Shown: piece by piece, positions 1 through 6,812 of the stretch | Layout: the number at the start of each line of letters is the position of its first letter | Position numbering within the stretch: position 1 is the first letter of the stretch | Origin: Anaerolineales bacterium UBA877 | Lineage (GTDB): Bacteria > Chloroflexota > Anaerolineae > Anaerolineales > Villigracilaceae | Assembly: GCA_002294405.1 (NCBI GenBank) | Contig: DBFP01000021.1 | Location: forward strand, 28,119-56,225 | Reading direction: 5' to 3' | Length of the DNA stretch: 28,107 nucleotides | Notes under the pieces: model-generated | The model's database searches: none | What the model saw: the letters and a program-made list of their open reading frames with translations, nothing else | What the model was told of the DNA's origin: nothing | Position numbers and translations under genes: made by a program

Positions 1-591
1 AATAGCTGGAGAAAAATGGTCCGCAAGGTAGGCCGCGAGATAGATCAGTAACAACAGTTTTAGAGGTTCAGATGGCTGGAAAAATATCCCGCAGCAACCC
101 AACCAGGCGTGTTCTTCACCACCGCTTGGGCTGGTGCCAAACAGGAGGGTGAGCCCGGTTATAAGCAATCCGCTTGTCAACCAGATATATTTATATCGTC
201 GGAGAAAGCCAAGATCGGGTGAAAAACGAATTCCGATTAAAATAATTAGCCCAGATATTAGCAACCAACATGTTTGACGGATACCGAAACCAGGATTAAG
301 GCGGAAAATGGTAAGAATCCCCCATCCCGTAAGCAGAGCCGCAAGGGGGATAATATACGGATCTGCATCGGGCAACCAGCGGTGGGACAGGAATTGAGCC
401 AGTGAGAAAATCAGCAACCATACGGCAAAACCCAACCAGTGGCTCCAGCGATATTCTACATTCCAGGATCGCTCGCGGACAGCAGGCGACAGCGTGAGAA
501 TGAGCGAGTATAGAAAAAGAAAAACACCCGCCCACTGAAAGAGACGGGAACGGATATACCCGGGGGTTGCCAATCTAAAGTTGGGATTCAT
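1..591 (-). CDS. FtsW/RodA/SpoVE family protein, N-terminal part (cut by window edge)
   Basis: The reading frame is open from an ATG at 591 to the window edge (197 codons), so the C-terminal half is missing. Members of this SEDS family are polytopic membrane proteins that polymerise peptidoglycan glycan strands with a partner class B PBP. The translation shows several hydrophobic segments and the family hallmark FQPSEPLKLLLLIYLAAYLA near the cut end, which corresponds to the conserved 'FQPSE' loop and following helix. The usual G-x-x-RWL motif just before it is degenerate here (GEEHAWLG). The gene lies 33 nt after the MTA phosphorylase gene on the same strand, downstream of two FHA-domain genes, as in the actinobacterial fha-rodA cluster. 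FtsW versus RodA cannot be decided from this fragment. No clear ribosome binding site precedes the ATG; another ATG 14 nt upstream is out of frame. Confidence 0.85.
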   Translation of the reverse strand, partial: MNPNFRLATPGYIRSRLFQWAGVFLFLYSLILTLSPAVRERSWNVEYRWSHWLGFAVWLLIFSLAQFLSHRWLPDADPYIIPLAALLTGWGILTIFRLNPGFGIRQTCWLLISGLIILIGIRFSPDLGFLRRYKYIWLTSGLLITGLTLLFGTSPSGGEEHAWLGCCGIFFQPSEPLKLLLLIYLAAYLADHFSPAI

Positions 592-624
592 ACAGAATTA
601 ACCATGAAAATCCAAATAATGCCC

Positions 625-1491
625 CTATTTAAGATATTTTCTTACCAGGAAATCCAGTTTTTGGCGTGTTGCTGGAGGAATATCAGAAGGACGAGTGATC
701 AAGGCGGACGCCAGAGCTGAACCGCAGGTGCAGGAACGATTTTCTGGCAGGGAAGATACCAGCCTCCGAACCGCCTCTTGGGCGGCTTGAGTATTTTTGT
801 TCAGAGTCTTTATTACCATTTCCACTGTCACCGGGGCTTCGGTGACATGCCAAACGTCGTAGTCGGTAACATGCGCCATCACAGCGTAACATATTTCAGC
901 TTCGCGGGCGAGAAAGGCTTCCGGTGCGGCTGTCATTCCCACCAAGGACATCTTCCAAGAACGGTAGACTTCAGACTCCGCCTTGGTCGAGAAACGCGGT
1001 CCTTCAATAATGATTAATGTGCCGCCGCGATGAACATTTGTCTGCGAATTTAAAACCGCAGTATGCAATAGCGTGGATAATTCCGGGCAGAATGGATCAG
1101 CCACCCCAGTATGTGCCACCAATCCTTGTCCAAAAAAAGTTCGGGGCCTGTCCATGGTATTATCAAATATTTGATCAGGGACGACTATGTCCCCCGGTGC
1201 ATAATCCTCACGAAGAGAACCGCAGGCATTAATGCTGACAATTCGTTCCACTCCCAAGGTTTTCAATGCATAAATATTAGCCAGGCAAGGAACTTCGGAC
1301 GGCATGATGTGGTGCCCAATTCCATGCCGGGCCAGGAAAGCCACCCGTCGACCCTCAAGCTTACCGACTACTATGGGTGCAGACGGCTTGCCAAAGGGGG
1401 TATCTTGATCGTATTCGGTGGTCTCGGTCAATCCGGTCATGGAATACAGTCCGGATCCACCCAGGATACCCAGGAATATTTTCTCAGTCAT
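625..1491 (-). CDS. mtnP: S-methyl-5'-thioadenosine phosphorylase
   Basis: Phosphorolysis of 5'-methylthioadenosine, the by-product of polyamine synthesis, to adenine and 5-methylthioribose-1-phosphate (methionine and purine salvage, cytosol). The 288-aa length is usual for the trimeric PNP/MTAP family. Visible motifs are the phosphate-binding GGSG at residues 11-14, RHG at 55-57, NACGSL at 88-93, EGPRFST at 163-169, GMT at 185-187 with E191, and DYDVWH at 210-215. The aspartates of DYD are those that recognise the 6-amino group of adenine, favouring MTAP over a 6-oxopurine phosphorylase. A very good ribosome binding site (GGAGG) precedes the ATG. About 100 nt separate it from the FHA gene upstream. 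Its place between fha genes and the ftsW-like gene is unusual, since it has no known cell-wall role. Confidence 0.93.
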   Translation of the reverse strand: MTEKIFLGILGGSGLYSMTGLTETTEYDQDTPFGKPSAPIVVGKLEGRRVAFLARHGIGHHIMPSEVPCLANIYALKTLGVERIVSINACGSLREDYAPGDIVVPDQIFDNTMDRPRTFFGQGLVAHTGVADPFCPELSTLLHTAVLNSQTNVHRGGTLIIIEGPRFSTKAESEVYRSWKMSLVGMTAAPEAFLAREAEICYAVMAHVTDYDVWHVTEAPVTVEMVIKTLNKNTQAAQEAVRRLVSSLPENRSCTCGSALASALITRPSDIPPATRQKLDFLVRKYLK

Positions 1492-1592
1492 GGATTACCT
1501 CCGATCCAAATAATGATAAAAACAACCTACTTGGATGTCCTACCTAAATAATGAATGCGATTGGAGTAGTTGATTCTATCAATAGCTGGATT

Positions 1593-2027
1593 TTAAACAC
1601 CCGTTTTGATCGAAATCACGAACAGAGTATCACCACACCTGAATTCATCATCCGACATGACCACGGTGGGCATATTTAGTTTTCCCTGATTGAGTGTGGT
1701 GCCATTTGTTGAATTGAGGTCTTCCAGCCACCATTGATTATGATGGAAACTAAGCCGGGCGTGACGGATTGAGACGGTTTCATCATCGACCCTGCATTCA
1801 CAGGCGGGATCCCGTCCGATGATCACTTCCGGAAGTGAAAAATCCCTCGTCTCAGAAGTGGATTTCCCCGGAATAATGGTCAACTTTATTGGCGGTATTT
1901 TTCGCAATGCCAGGAGTTCACCCTGCTGTTTAATGTCACGCCACAAATTGTAGAAAGCCCACCCAAGAAATGCATACAAGCTGAAGGCAAGCAAGAGTCG
2001 CAGAGCAAGGACAAATGGTCCGCTCAT
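1593..2027 (-). CDS. Membrane-anchored FHA-domain protein (FhaB-like)
   Basis: This 144-aa protein has one N-terminal transmembrane helix (about residues 7-29) followed by a cytoplasmic forkhead-associated domain (about 48-140). FHA domains bind phosphothreonine peptides, typically made by PknB-type Ser/Thr kinases. The key residues are all present: GR at 71-72, S86-x-RH at 88-89, and NSTNGT at 105-110. The ATG overlaps the stop of the upstream fhaA-like gene in an ATGA arrangement, so the two are translationally coupled. The architecture (one TM helix plus one FHA) and the neighbours match actinobacterial FhaB/FipA, which takes part in cell-wall and division control. No kinase or phosphatase is in the window, so the phospho-partner is unknown. 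Confidence 0.88.
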   Translation of the reverse strand: MSGPFVLALRLLLAFSLYAFLGWAFYNLWRDIKQQGELLALRKIPPIKLTIIPGKSTSETRDFSLPEVIIGRDPACECRVDDETVSIRHARLSFHHNQWWLEDLNSTNGTTLNQGKLNMPTVVMSDDEFRCGDTLFVISIKTGV

Positions 2028-2857
2028 CTCTTTTTTTCACTCAATATGCGCGAGTGCTTATTGTTTTGCATTGTGGAAGATTGTTGTTCTGGCGCAGAGG
2101 AAAGGGCCAACCTGGTTGTAACCTTCAGTTTTTTCCGTCTTGGGGGTTTATCCTGCCCATAGATAAGGGTCTCACCAGCCAGGGAGATCACATCACCCGG
2201 AGAAAGGACCGCCTGGCTAACGCGCACATGGTTCACGAATGTCCCGCCTCTTGAATTCAAATCGAAGAGAACAAAATTGCCTTTTGCGGCCCGAATTTGT
2301 GCATGGGCACGGGATACCTGCGGATTGTTGATAACCAATTGGTTATCCGGACCACGTCCAATTCCAATTACCTGGTGAATTAAAGGAACAATATTCCCGC
2401 CCTCTCGGATAAGGAAGGCATGCTTGGGAATATTTTCTCCCGGAGAAGAAACCCGGGATTTGCTTATTATTTCCTTGGATTCATTTATCCCCATTCGTGT
2501 AAAAGATGGAATAACCTGAATCGTACCGACATTCAGTTGCAAGTTGGAAGAGGTAATGACGGTTGGGTTGGTTAGGAAATGGAAACCCGCTTCCTCTCCG
2601 GTGACACGCAGGGCTTCCGAAAAATCCCCGAGAATTTCCGGGTTTGAAAACCAGCTGGCCAGTGTGGAGGGGTGAGCATTGATTGCATACACATTGGGCG
2701 CAAATAATTTTCCATCCACTTGCTTCAGGTAATCGCGCATGGCAGACGCCAAAAGTCCATAAACCCGGTCTACGGTTTTGAAACCCGGCAGATATTTTAA
2801 TAAACGGACCTCAAGCAAGGATTGCAGACGAGCTTCAAGGTCGTCAAGAGTCAACAT
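2024..2857 (-). CDS. FhaA-like protein: DUF3662 domain plus C-terminal FHA domain
   Basis: A soluble two-domain protein of 277 aa from the chosen ATG. Residues about 1-105 look like the DUF3662 (FhaA N-terminal) domain, including the typical APNVYAINAHP stretch. A linker leads to an FHA domain at about 148-225 with GRG at 167-169, SRAH at 182-185 and NSRGGT at 201-206. The tail is basic and polar. The FHA part should read phosphothreonine marks. The frame is open to a TTG at 2893, but that TTG is the start of a likely -35 box. TATAAT lies 7 nt before the ATG at 2857, which fits a leaderless transcript. The gene overlaps the FhaB-like gene by 4 nt. As in actinobacterial fhaA-fhaB pairs, a role in regulating peptidoglycan synthesis is inferred. 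Confidence 0.85.
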   Translation of the reverse strand: MLTLDDLEARLQSLLEVRLLKYLPGFKTVDRVYGLLASAMRDYLKQVDGKLFAPNVYAINAHPSTLASWFSNPEILGDFSEALRVTGEEAGFHFLTNPTVITSSNLQLNVGTIQVIPSFTRMGINESKEIISKSRVSSPGENIPKHAFLIREGGNIVPLIHQVIGIGRGPDNQLVINNPQVSRAHAQIRAAKGNFVLFDLNSRGGTFVNHVRVSQAVLSPGDVISLAGETLIYGQDKPPRRKKLKVTTRLALSSAPEQQSSTMQNNKHSRILSEKKR

Positions 2858-2864
2858 ATTTTTG

Positions 2865-2893
2865 ATTATATGGGGGAGATTGGGATACTGCAA
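2865..2893 (-). promoter_or_regulatory. Promoter for fhaA-like gene, probably leaderless
   Basis: Minus-strand -35 TTGCAG (2888-2893), 17-bp spacer, -10 TATAAT (2865-2870). The ATG begins only 7 nt after the -10 box, about where transcription should start, and no ribosome binding site is visible. This gives the FHA pair its own promoter separate from the zinc-ribbon gene upstream. Confidence 0.6.
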
Positions 2894-2900
2894 GGCTGTG

Positions 2901-2922
2901 AATAATGCGTTACAGCATTATT
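2901..2922. repeat. Perfect 8-bp inverted repeat just upstream of the fhaA promoter
   Basis: AATAATGC (2901-2908), 6-nt spacer GTTACA, GCATTATT (2915-2922). It sits 7 bp upstream of the -35 box of the fhaA-like gene and downstream of the zinc-ribbon gene. There is no T-run on either side, so a protein-binding site is more likely than a terminator. A hairpin that stops or stabilises the zinc-ribbon mRNA is the alternative. Confidence 0.5.
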
Positions 2923-2966
2923 CCCCTGGCAAATTCACTCAGCCAGGAAAAGAGTCATTTACTATT

Positions 2967-3557
2967 TCAAGTAACGATTGCCTGCCCGCAGTTCGGACAG
3001 AATTTTTCATCGTGCTTCAATACATATCCACAATGGGAGCAGGTTTTTGGTTGCTCCTTTCCGAGTGGAGCGCCACAGGCAACACACGCCGATGCCCCCA
3101 CCGGATTCGCTGATCCGCAATATTCACAAGTTACACTGCTGAGACGTTCAGAAAGTTCCTGGCTGGCTCCTGCCGCCCGGGCGACATTGGTTATGGCCTG
3201 CCAAATTTTTTCACTCAATTGCAAACTGCTCACATCCTGGGCAATATCATCCAAACGGCCCAGCAAATTCATGGGATTAAGAATGGCCGAGATTGCAGTT
3301 TGTCCCAGACTGGCTGCTATTCCCAGCCACTGCTGTTCGCCAAGCTGCACCATGACACCATCTTCTATTTGTTGAATGTTTACACTCACTGCAGTCCTGC
3401 CCCCCGAGCGTGAATACTGCGAGGAACCAATTTGAACAGTCATGTTCTCATTTTCCCCAAATACCTGGGTTTGAGTATTGCCATGGCTGAAGGCAGCTTC
3501 CAGGGCTTGGGCTATCTCGATGGGGGATATGTTTCCGTGAAAAATACGTCTGTCCAT
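2967..3557 (-). CDS. Double zinc-ribbon protein of unknown function
   Basis: A 196-aa protein with two C-terminal four-cysteine zinc ribbons: C144/C147/C158/C161 and C173/C176/C187/C190. The N-terminal ~140 residues are not a family I can name. They contain a short predicted helix (residues 11-24), a beta-rich section with GGRTAVSVNIQQ around 52-63, and amphipathic helices around 75-130. No signal peptide or TM segment is evident, so it is likely cytoplasmic, although the stretch 75-100 is fairly hydrophobic. A TATAAT box lies 8 nt before the ATG with no ribosome binding site, suggesting leaderless translation. It heads the minus-strand FHA/FtsW cluster, so a link to envelope growth is possible but only inferred from position. 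Confidence 0.75.
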   Translation of the reverse strand: MDRRIFHGNISPIEIAQALEAAFSHGNTQTQVFGENENMTVQIGSSQYSRSGGRTAVSVNIQQIEDGVMVQLGEQQWLGIAASLGQTAISAILNPMNLLGRLDDIAQDVSSLQLSEKIWQAITNVARAAGASQELSERLSSVTCEYCGSANPVGASACVACGAPLGKEQPKTCSHCGYVLKHDEKFCPNCGQAIVT

Positions 3558-3565
3558 AGATTTCG

Positions 3566-3571
3566 ATTATA
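3566..3571 (-). promoter_or_regulatory. -10 box of the zinc-ribbon gene (leaderless geometry)
   Basis: Minus-strand TATAAT lies 8 nt before the ATG at 3557. It forms part of the perfect 10-bp palindrome GATTATAATC (3565-3574), so the plus strand also carries a TATAAT (3568-3573) facing the SH3 gene. I see no good -35 box at the usual distance in either direction. Confidence 0.4.
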
Positions 3572-3638
3572 ATCGTTTTGCCAAATTGGAGATTAATCCA
3601 TAACAATTTACGGGAATCCTCTTACAAAGTTGCATTGG

Positions 3639-4247
3639 ATGCGATCAAGAAATAAAATTGGTTTTTGGATCGTTTTCGTGCTCGGGCTTACCGGATTAAT
3701 CTGGTATGTCCCCTCCTGGACGCCAGTTTCTGCTCAGCAGCCGACAGGAAATATCCCCACTGTAACCGGGACAGTACTGGGTCCATTTATCACAGTGAAA
3801 TCGGAAGGGGCTAATGTCCGCGCCGGTCCCAGTTCGTATGATTATGGATTGATAGGATGGCTTGTCCCCGGAGAAACCGCTCCTGCGATTGGATGGTCGC
3901 CTCAAAAGGAATGGATTCAGATCATTTATTTGGGTGCACCTGGTGGTGTAGGCTGGGTATACGCACCTCTTGTGTCCCTTTCAGCATTTGAACTCCCCAT
4001 CATAGAACCCCCTCCGACGGCAACCCCTCGCACGACTCCAACTATTAATCCGACATACGCCGCTGCGTTCCAGGTGCAAGTTACACCCACACGTTTACCG
4101 ACATTCACCCCGCCACCTCCGCTGGCAACCCTCCATTTTGAGCCAACTGCCGGAACGGGACCACATATCCCCATGGGCCTGATTATTCTTGGACTTGCGG
4201 TGATCGGGATTCTAGGGGCGGTAATCTCCTTTTTACGCGGCAGGTGA
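3639..4247 (+). CDS. Surface protein with bacterial SH3 domain and C-terminal membrane anchor
   Basis: 202 aa from the ATG at 3639 (a TTG three codons upstream is possible but less likely). The order is signal peptide or N-terminal anchor (residues 1-32, ending near VSAQQ), bacterial SH3 domain (about 51-115, with the typical GANVRAGPSS and GWVYAPLVSL strands), a Pro/Thr-rich extracellular linker (about 120-170), and a C-terminal TM helix (178-198) followed by a short basic tail. SH3b domains commonly bind peptidoglycan peptides or surface ligands, so an exported, wall-contacting role is likely. It is divergent from the FHA cluster and ends at a hairpin terminator. The exact function is unknown. 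Confidence 0.8.
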   Translation: MRSRNKIGFWIVFVLGLTGLIWYVPSWTPVSAQQPTGNIPTVTGTVLGPFITVKSEGANVRAGPSSYDYGLIGWLVPGETAPAIGWSPQKEWIQIIYLGAPGGVGWVYAPLVSLSAFELPIIEPPPTATPRTTPTINPTYAAAFQVQVTPTRLPTFTPPPPLATLHFEPTAGTGPHIPMGLIILGLAVIGILGAVISFLRGR

Positions 4248-4267
4248 ACTATTCAATATTAAACACG

Positions 4268-4288
4268 AGACCGGGGTTTTCCCGGTCT
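4268..4288. terminator. Hairpin terminator between convergent genes
   Basis: Stem AGACCGGG / CCCGGTCT (8 bp) with loop GTTTT, followed on the plus strand by TATATTTT. It lies 20 nt after the SH3 gene stop and 17 nt beyond the end of the convergent Fe-S carrier gene, so it may serve both. Confidence 0.75.
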
Positions 4289-4305
4289 TATATTTTATCC
4301 TGTGT

Positions 4306-4668
4306 TTAATTCTCACTTCCCTGGCAAGCATTACTCTCGCACGAACAGGGAGGGGTTGCATTTGGATTATTCACCAGAAAACCCTTGCCACGTTCATCAT
4401 CAATATAATCAACTGATGAACCAGCCATATACTGGATCGAGTTTTCATCAATTAATACTTTGAGTCCTTCACTTTCAAAAGACGCATCTGTCTCGCGAGG
4501 CTTGTTATCCAGAGCCATGCCGTATTGAAACCCGGAACAAGTTTGACCAGTGATATAGACTCGAAGGGCGTAACTGTCGTCGAGTTTTTGTTGCAGACGT
4601 AATCCTCGCACTACCTCAGCAGCTGCGGGAGTGAGCACGATGTTCTGGATTTGAATGTTGGTCGCCAT
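4306..4668 (-). CDS. A-type iron-sulfur cluster carrier (IscA/ErpA/HesB family)
   Basis: Small cytosolic Fe-S assembly protein (120 aa) that receives clusters from a scaffold and delivers them to apo-enzymes. The three usual ligand cysteines are present: C44 in TCSGFQYGMALD and C108/C110 in the C-terminal CSC motif. The family usually has CGCGSSF there; here it is CSCESNAC, with an extra C115. The ATG at 4668 is chosen because AGAGG lies 5 nt upstream; an in-frame extension to 4698 has no support. It stands alone, without isc or suf partners in the window, and has its own promoter that shares its -35 region with the divergent operon. Confidence 0.9.
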   Translation of the reverse strand: MATNIQIQNIVLTPAAAEVVRGLRLQQKLDDSYALRVYITGQTCSGFQYGMALDNKPRETDASFESEGLKVLIDENSIQYMAGSSVDYIDDERGKGFLVNNPNATPPCSCESNACQGSEN

Positions 4669-4697
4669 TTTTACCTCTGATAAATTTAATTTGACCA

Positions 4698-4726
4698 ATG
4701 CTATCAGGATAAGATTTTTTTGTCAA
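4698..4726 (-). promoter_or_regulatory. Promoter of the Fe-S carrier gene
   Basis: Minus-strand consensus -35 TTGACA (4721-4726), 17-bp spacer, -10 TAGCAT (4698-4703). The predicted start near 4691 gives a leader of about 23 nt carrying the ribosome binding site. Its -35 overlaps by 5 bp the -35 of the divergent plus-strand promoter. Confidence 0.7.
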
Positions 4727-4749
4727 TTCATGAAAGAAACAGGTATAAT
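4720..4749 (+). promoter_or_regulatory. Promoter of the Dlt-like acylation operon
   Basis: -35 TTGTCA (4720-4725), 18-bp spacer, consensus -10 TATAAT (4744-4749). The leader to the first gene would be about 130 nt. It contains a small dyad (AGGGA/TCCCT) but no recognisable riboswitch. The shared -35 with the Fe-S carrier promoter implies that the two divergent promoters exclude each other. Confidence 0.65.
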
Positions 4750-4885
4750 CCCGCAAGTCAAAATTTGGTTTTTCGGAGATGATTTGGAGAAGATTAATTG
4801 CTGGGTTAAGGGATAAATTCCCTCAAATCGCCAATAAAAACCCCACGTCAAGATTTTTAATTTCCAAATTTATCAGGAGATTTCC

Positions 4886-5275
4886 ATGCGCAAAATCCAA
4901 TTATTTCTTCCTTTGATTATTTTTACAGCACTGGCGGTTTCAGCTTGTGGAAAACCGGCAAACCCGGCAGTAAAGGCTGTAGAAAGTTATCTCAACGCGT
5001 TGGTAAATAAGGATTCAAATACACTTTCCGCCCTCTCGTGTGCAGATTGGGAATCAAATGCGCTGCTTGAATTGGATTCTCTCCAGGCGGTTACCACGAA
5101 ACTGGAGAATCTGGTTTGCACCGCAACAGGGACTAGCGGGTCATCAACAAATGTAAATTGCCAGGGGAAAATTCTCGCAACGTATAATGGCGAAGATCAA
5201 CAATTCGATTTATCTGTGCGCACGTATCAAGTAATTAATCAGGGAGGGGAATACCTGGTGTGCGGGTACCAATGA
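4886..5275 (+). CDS. Small lipoprotein, first gene of the acylation operon
   Basis: 129-aa secreted lipoprotein: a signal peptide with lipobox AVSAC, lipidated Cys at residue 21, then a domain of about 105 residues. The start of the mature part (AVESYLNALVNKDSNTL) and the predicted helix-then-strands pattern resemble NTF2-like/DUF4878-type lipoproteins, but this is only a fold guess. Four cysteines in the mature domain could form disulfides outside the cell. A good ribosome binding site (AGGAG) precedes the ATG. The stop overlaps the ATG of the microprotein gene as ATGA, so it is coupled to the MBOAT system. It may bind the target or scaffold the complex; nothing in the sequence proves this. 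Confidence 0.82.
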   Translation: MRKIQLFLPLIIFTALAVSACGKPANPAVKAVESYLNALVNKDSNTLSALSCADWESNALLELDSLQAVTTKLENLVCTATGTSGSSTNVNCQGKILATYNGEDQQFDLSVRTYQVINQGGEYLVCGYQ

Positions 5276-5391
5276 AATTTCATCTTTTCACGCGTGAGAA
5301 TCTTTGGGCATTGATTTTTTGCTTGATTCTCATTGCCTTGGTCATCCTTACAGTCAGCAGCGCACCCCTCTGGATTTATCAGGGTTTTTAA
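5272..5391 (+). CDS. DltX-like 39-aa membrane microprotein (candidate acyl shuttle)
   Basis: A short ORF that simple calling misses. Its ATG overlaps the lipoprotein stop (ATGA) and its TAA overlaps the MBOAT start (TAATG), so it is coupled on both sides. The 39-aa product has a short basic N-terminus (MKFHLFTREN), one TM helix at about 11-30, and a C-terminus ending in WIYQGF (34-39). That ending matches the pattern of DltX, whose extracytoplasmic C-terminal hexapeptide (FIYNEF in Firmicutes) carries the acyl group on its Tyr between the MBOAT protein DltB and the Ser of DltD. Here the equivalent is Tyr36. N-in/C-out topology fits. Assignment rests on length, topology, motif and position rather than overall identity. 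Confidence 0.82.
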   Translation: MKFHLFTRENLWALIFCLILIALVILTVSSAPLWIYQGF

Positions 5392-6812
5392 TGACCCTCC
5401 CCCTCATTCTCATCTCCATTATCGTTGCTGTTATATTGGGTTTTATTAAGCATGACCGCGGTCGCTCCCAGCTTCTATTGGGAATTAGCGTGATCGCGGT
5501 TTTTGCATTCCAACCGGAGCTACCCGTGCGGGGCTTGGATTTCTGGTTGCCCCTTGGCACTTTGGGATTCACAACCCTCACGTGGATGATAACCACTCCG
5601 CTCGAGAACCGATCCTGGAATATCAACTGGCCGACTTTAACCATTATGGTGGGGATGGTAATGGCGCTCGGACTGACGCGCTACCTGGGCTTATCGTCCG
5701 GACTGACTGCATCCCGCCCCCCCCAGATCTTGCAAATCCTTGCTGGGTTGGCATCCTTGTCTTTGCTTGGATTTTTGATGACGCGTTTCAGCCTCCCCAA
5801 TAAAATGGTGATGACAAGTGGGCTGATTTTTATAATATTGATTTTTATTGCCTTGAAGGTCCCCATTTTTGCCCAGCAGGTTAGTATATTGGTGCGCAGT
5901 ATTAATCACCAGTCAACGAACCTGGCCTCCCCCCAGGATTTTCGATGGCTGGGGTACTCTTATATTGCCTTTCGCCTGATCCATACAATCCGGGACCGGC
6001 AGGGCGGACGATTGCCTCCCGTTTCCCTAGCGGAGTACATCACTTATGTTATTTTCTTTCCGTCGCTGACCGCAGGTCCGATTGACCGGATAGAACGTTT
6101 CGTCGGTGATTTACGATCACCAGCGAAATTATCCGCAGACGATTTTGGAGAAGCCGGGAAACGCATCATGCTTGGTTTACTCAAAAAATTTGTCATTGCT
6201 GACTCGTTGGCCATGATCGCAATGAATGCGACGAATGCACTTCAAGTCCGCTCCGCCGGATGGGCATGGATTCTCCTATATGCCTTTGCCTTCCAGATTT
6301 ACTTTGATTTCAGCGGTTACACCGATATTGCCATCGGGCTGGGAAGATTACTCGGGATAAAACTTCCCGAGAACTTCAACCAACCTTATTTGAAACCCAA
6401 CCTGACCCAATTTTGGAATAATTGGCATATGACTTTAACACAATGGTTCCGCGCATATTATTTTAACCCGCTTACTCGGGCATTGCGTGCATGGAAGAAA
6501 CCCATATCAATCCCAACCATCATATTATTTACCCAGCTAACGACCATGGTCCTGATCGGTCTTTGGCATGGCGTGTCGGTTAATTTTGTTGCCTGGGGGC
6601 TGTGGCATGGATTTGGGCTTTTTGTTCACAACCGCTGGTCTGATTTAACCCGTTCTTCATTCCTTAAGTTACCGTTGCATTGGCAGAAAGGATTGAATGT
6701 GGGGGGCACACTCCTGACTTTCAATTTTATATCCATAGGTTGGATATTCTTTGCCCTGCCACGCCCATCCATATCTTTCCATTTCTTGCAGGTGTTATTT
6801 GGTTTGGTATAA
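5391..6812 (+). CDS. MBOAT family O-acyltransferase (DltB/AlgI-like)
   Basis: 473-aa polytopic membrane acyltransferase. MBOAT proteins of this type take an acyl group from a cytosolic thioester and deliver it across the membrane for envelope O-acylation. Hallmarks: WLGYSYIAFRLIH (186-198), the FFPSLTAGPIDR loop (222-233), IYFDFSGYTDIAIGLGRLLG (303-322), FWNNWHMTLTQWFR (341-354, with His346) and GLWHG (390-394, with the putative catalytic His393). The ATG at 5391 overlaps the microprotein stop. The open frame reaches a TTG at 5304, but that stretch encodes the microprotein in another frame. The C-terminus lacks its own shuttle hexapeptide, which fits a separate microprotein doing that job. 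The DltD-like gene begins immediately after the stop. Confidence 0.93.
   Translation: MTLPLILISIIVAVILGFIKHDRGRSQLLLGISVIAVFAFQPELPVRGLDFWLPLGTLGFTTLTWMITTPLENRSWNINWPTLTIMVGMVMALGLTRYLGLSSGLTASRPPQILQILAGLASLSLLGFLMTRFSLPNKMVMTSGLIFIILIFIALKVPIFAQQVSILVRSINHQSTNLASPQDFRWLGYSYIAFRLIHTIRDRQGGRLPPVSLAEYITYVIFFPSLTAGPIDRIERFVGDLRSPAKLSADDFGEAGKRIMLGLLKKFVIADSLAMIAMNATNALQVRSAGWAWILLYAFAFQIYFDFSGYTDIAIGLGRLLGIKLPENFNQPYLKPNLTQFWNNWHMTLTQWFRAYYFNPLTRALRAWKKPISIPTIILFTQLTTMVLIGLWHGVSVNFVAWGLWHGFGLFVHNRWSDLTRSSFLKLPLHWQKGLNVGGTLLTFNFISIGWIFFALPRPSISFHFLQVLFGLV

Noticed and set aside
1111..1551. Long antisense ORF over the MTA phosphorylase
   Set aside because: Shadow of a well-supported gene; the product has no coherent motif.
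2858..2893. TTG-initiated extension of the fhaA-like gene
   Set aside because: The TTG is the -35 hexamer of a promoter whose -10 lies 7 nt before the ATG at 2857.
2905..3375. 156-codon antisense ORF over the zinc-ribbon gene
   Set aside because: Shadow ORF; the opposite strand encodes paired CxxC ribbons with clear protein logic.
4779..4916. 45-codon basic ORF in the leader of the acylation operon
   Set aside because: GGAG is only 1 nt from its ATG, it runs out of frame into the lipoprotein gene, and its composition (Arg/Lys/Phe mix) looks like chance.
5304..5390. N-terminal extension of the MBOAT protein from a TTG
   Set aside because: This stretch encodes the microprotein in another frame, has no ribosome binding site, and the extension is not membrane-protein-like.
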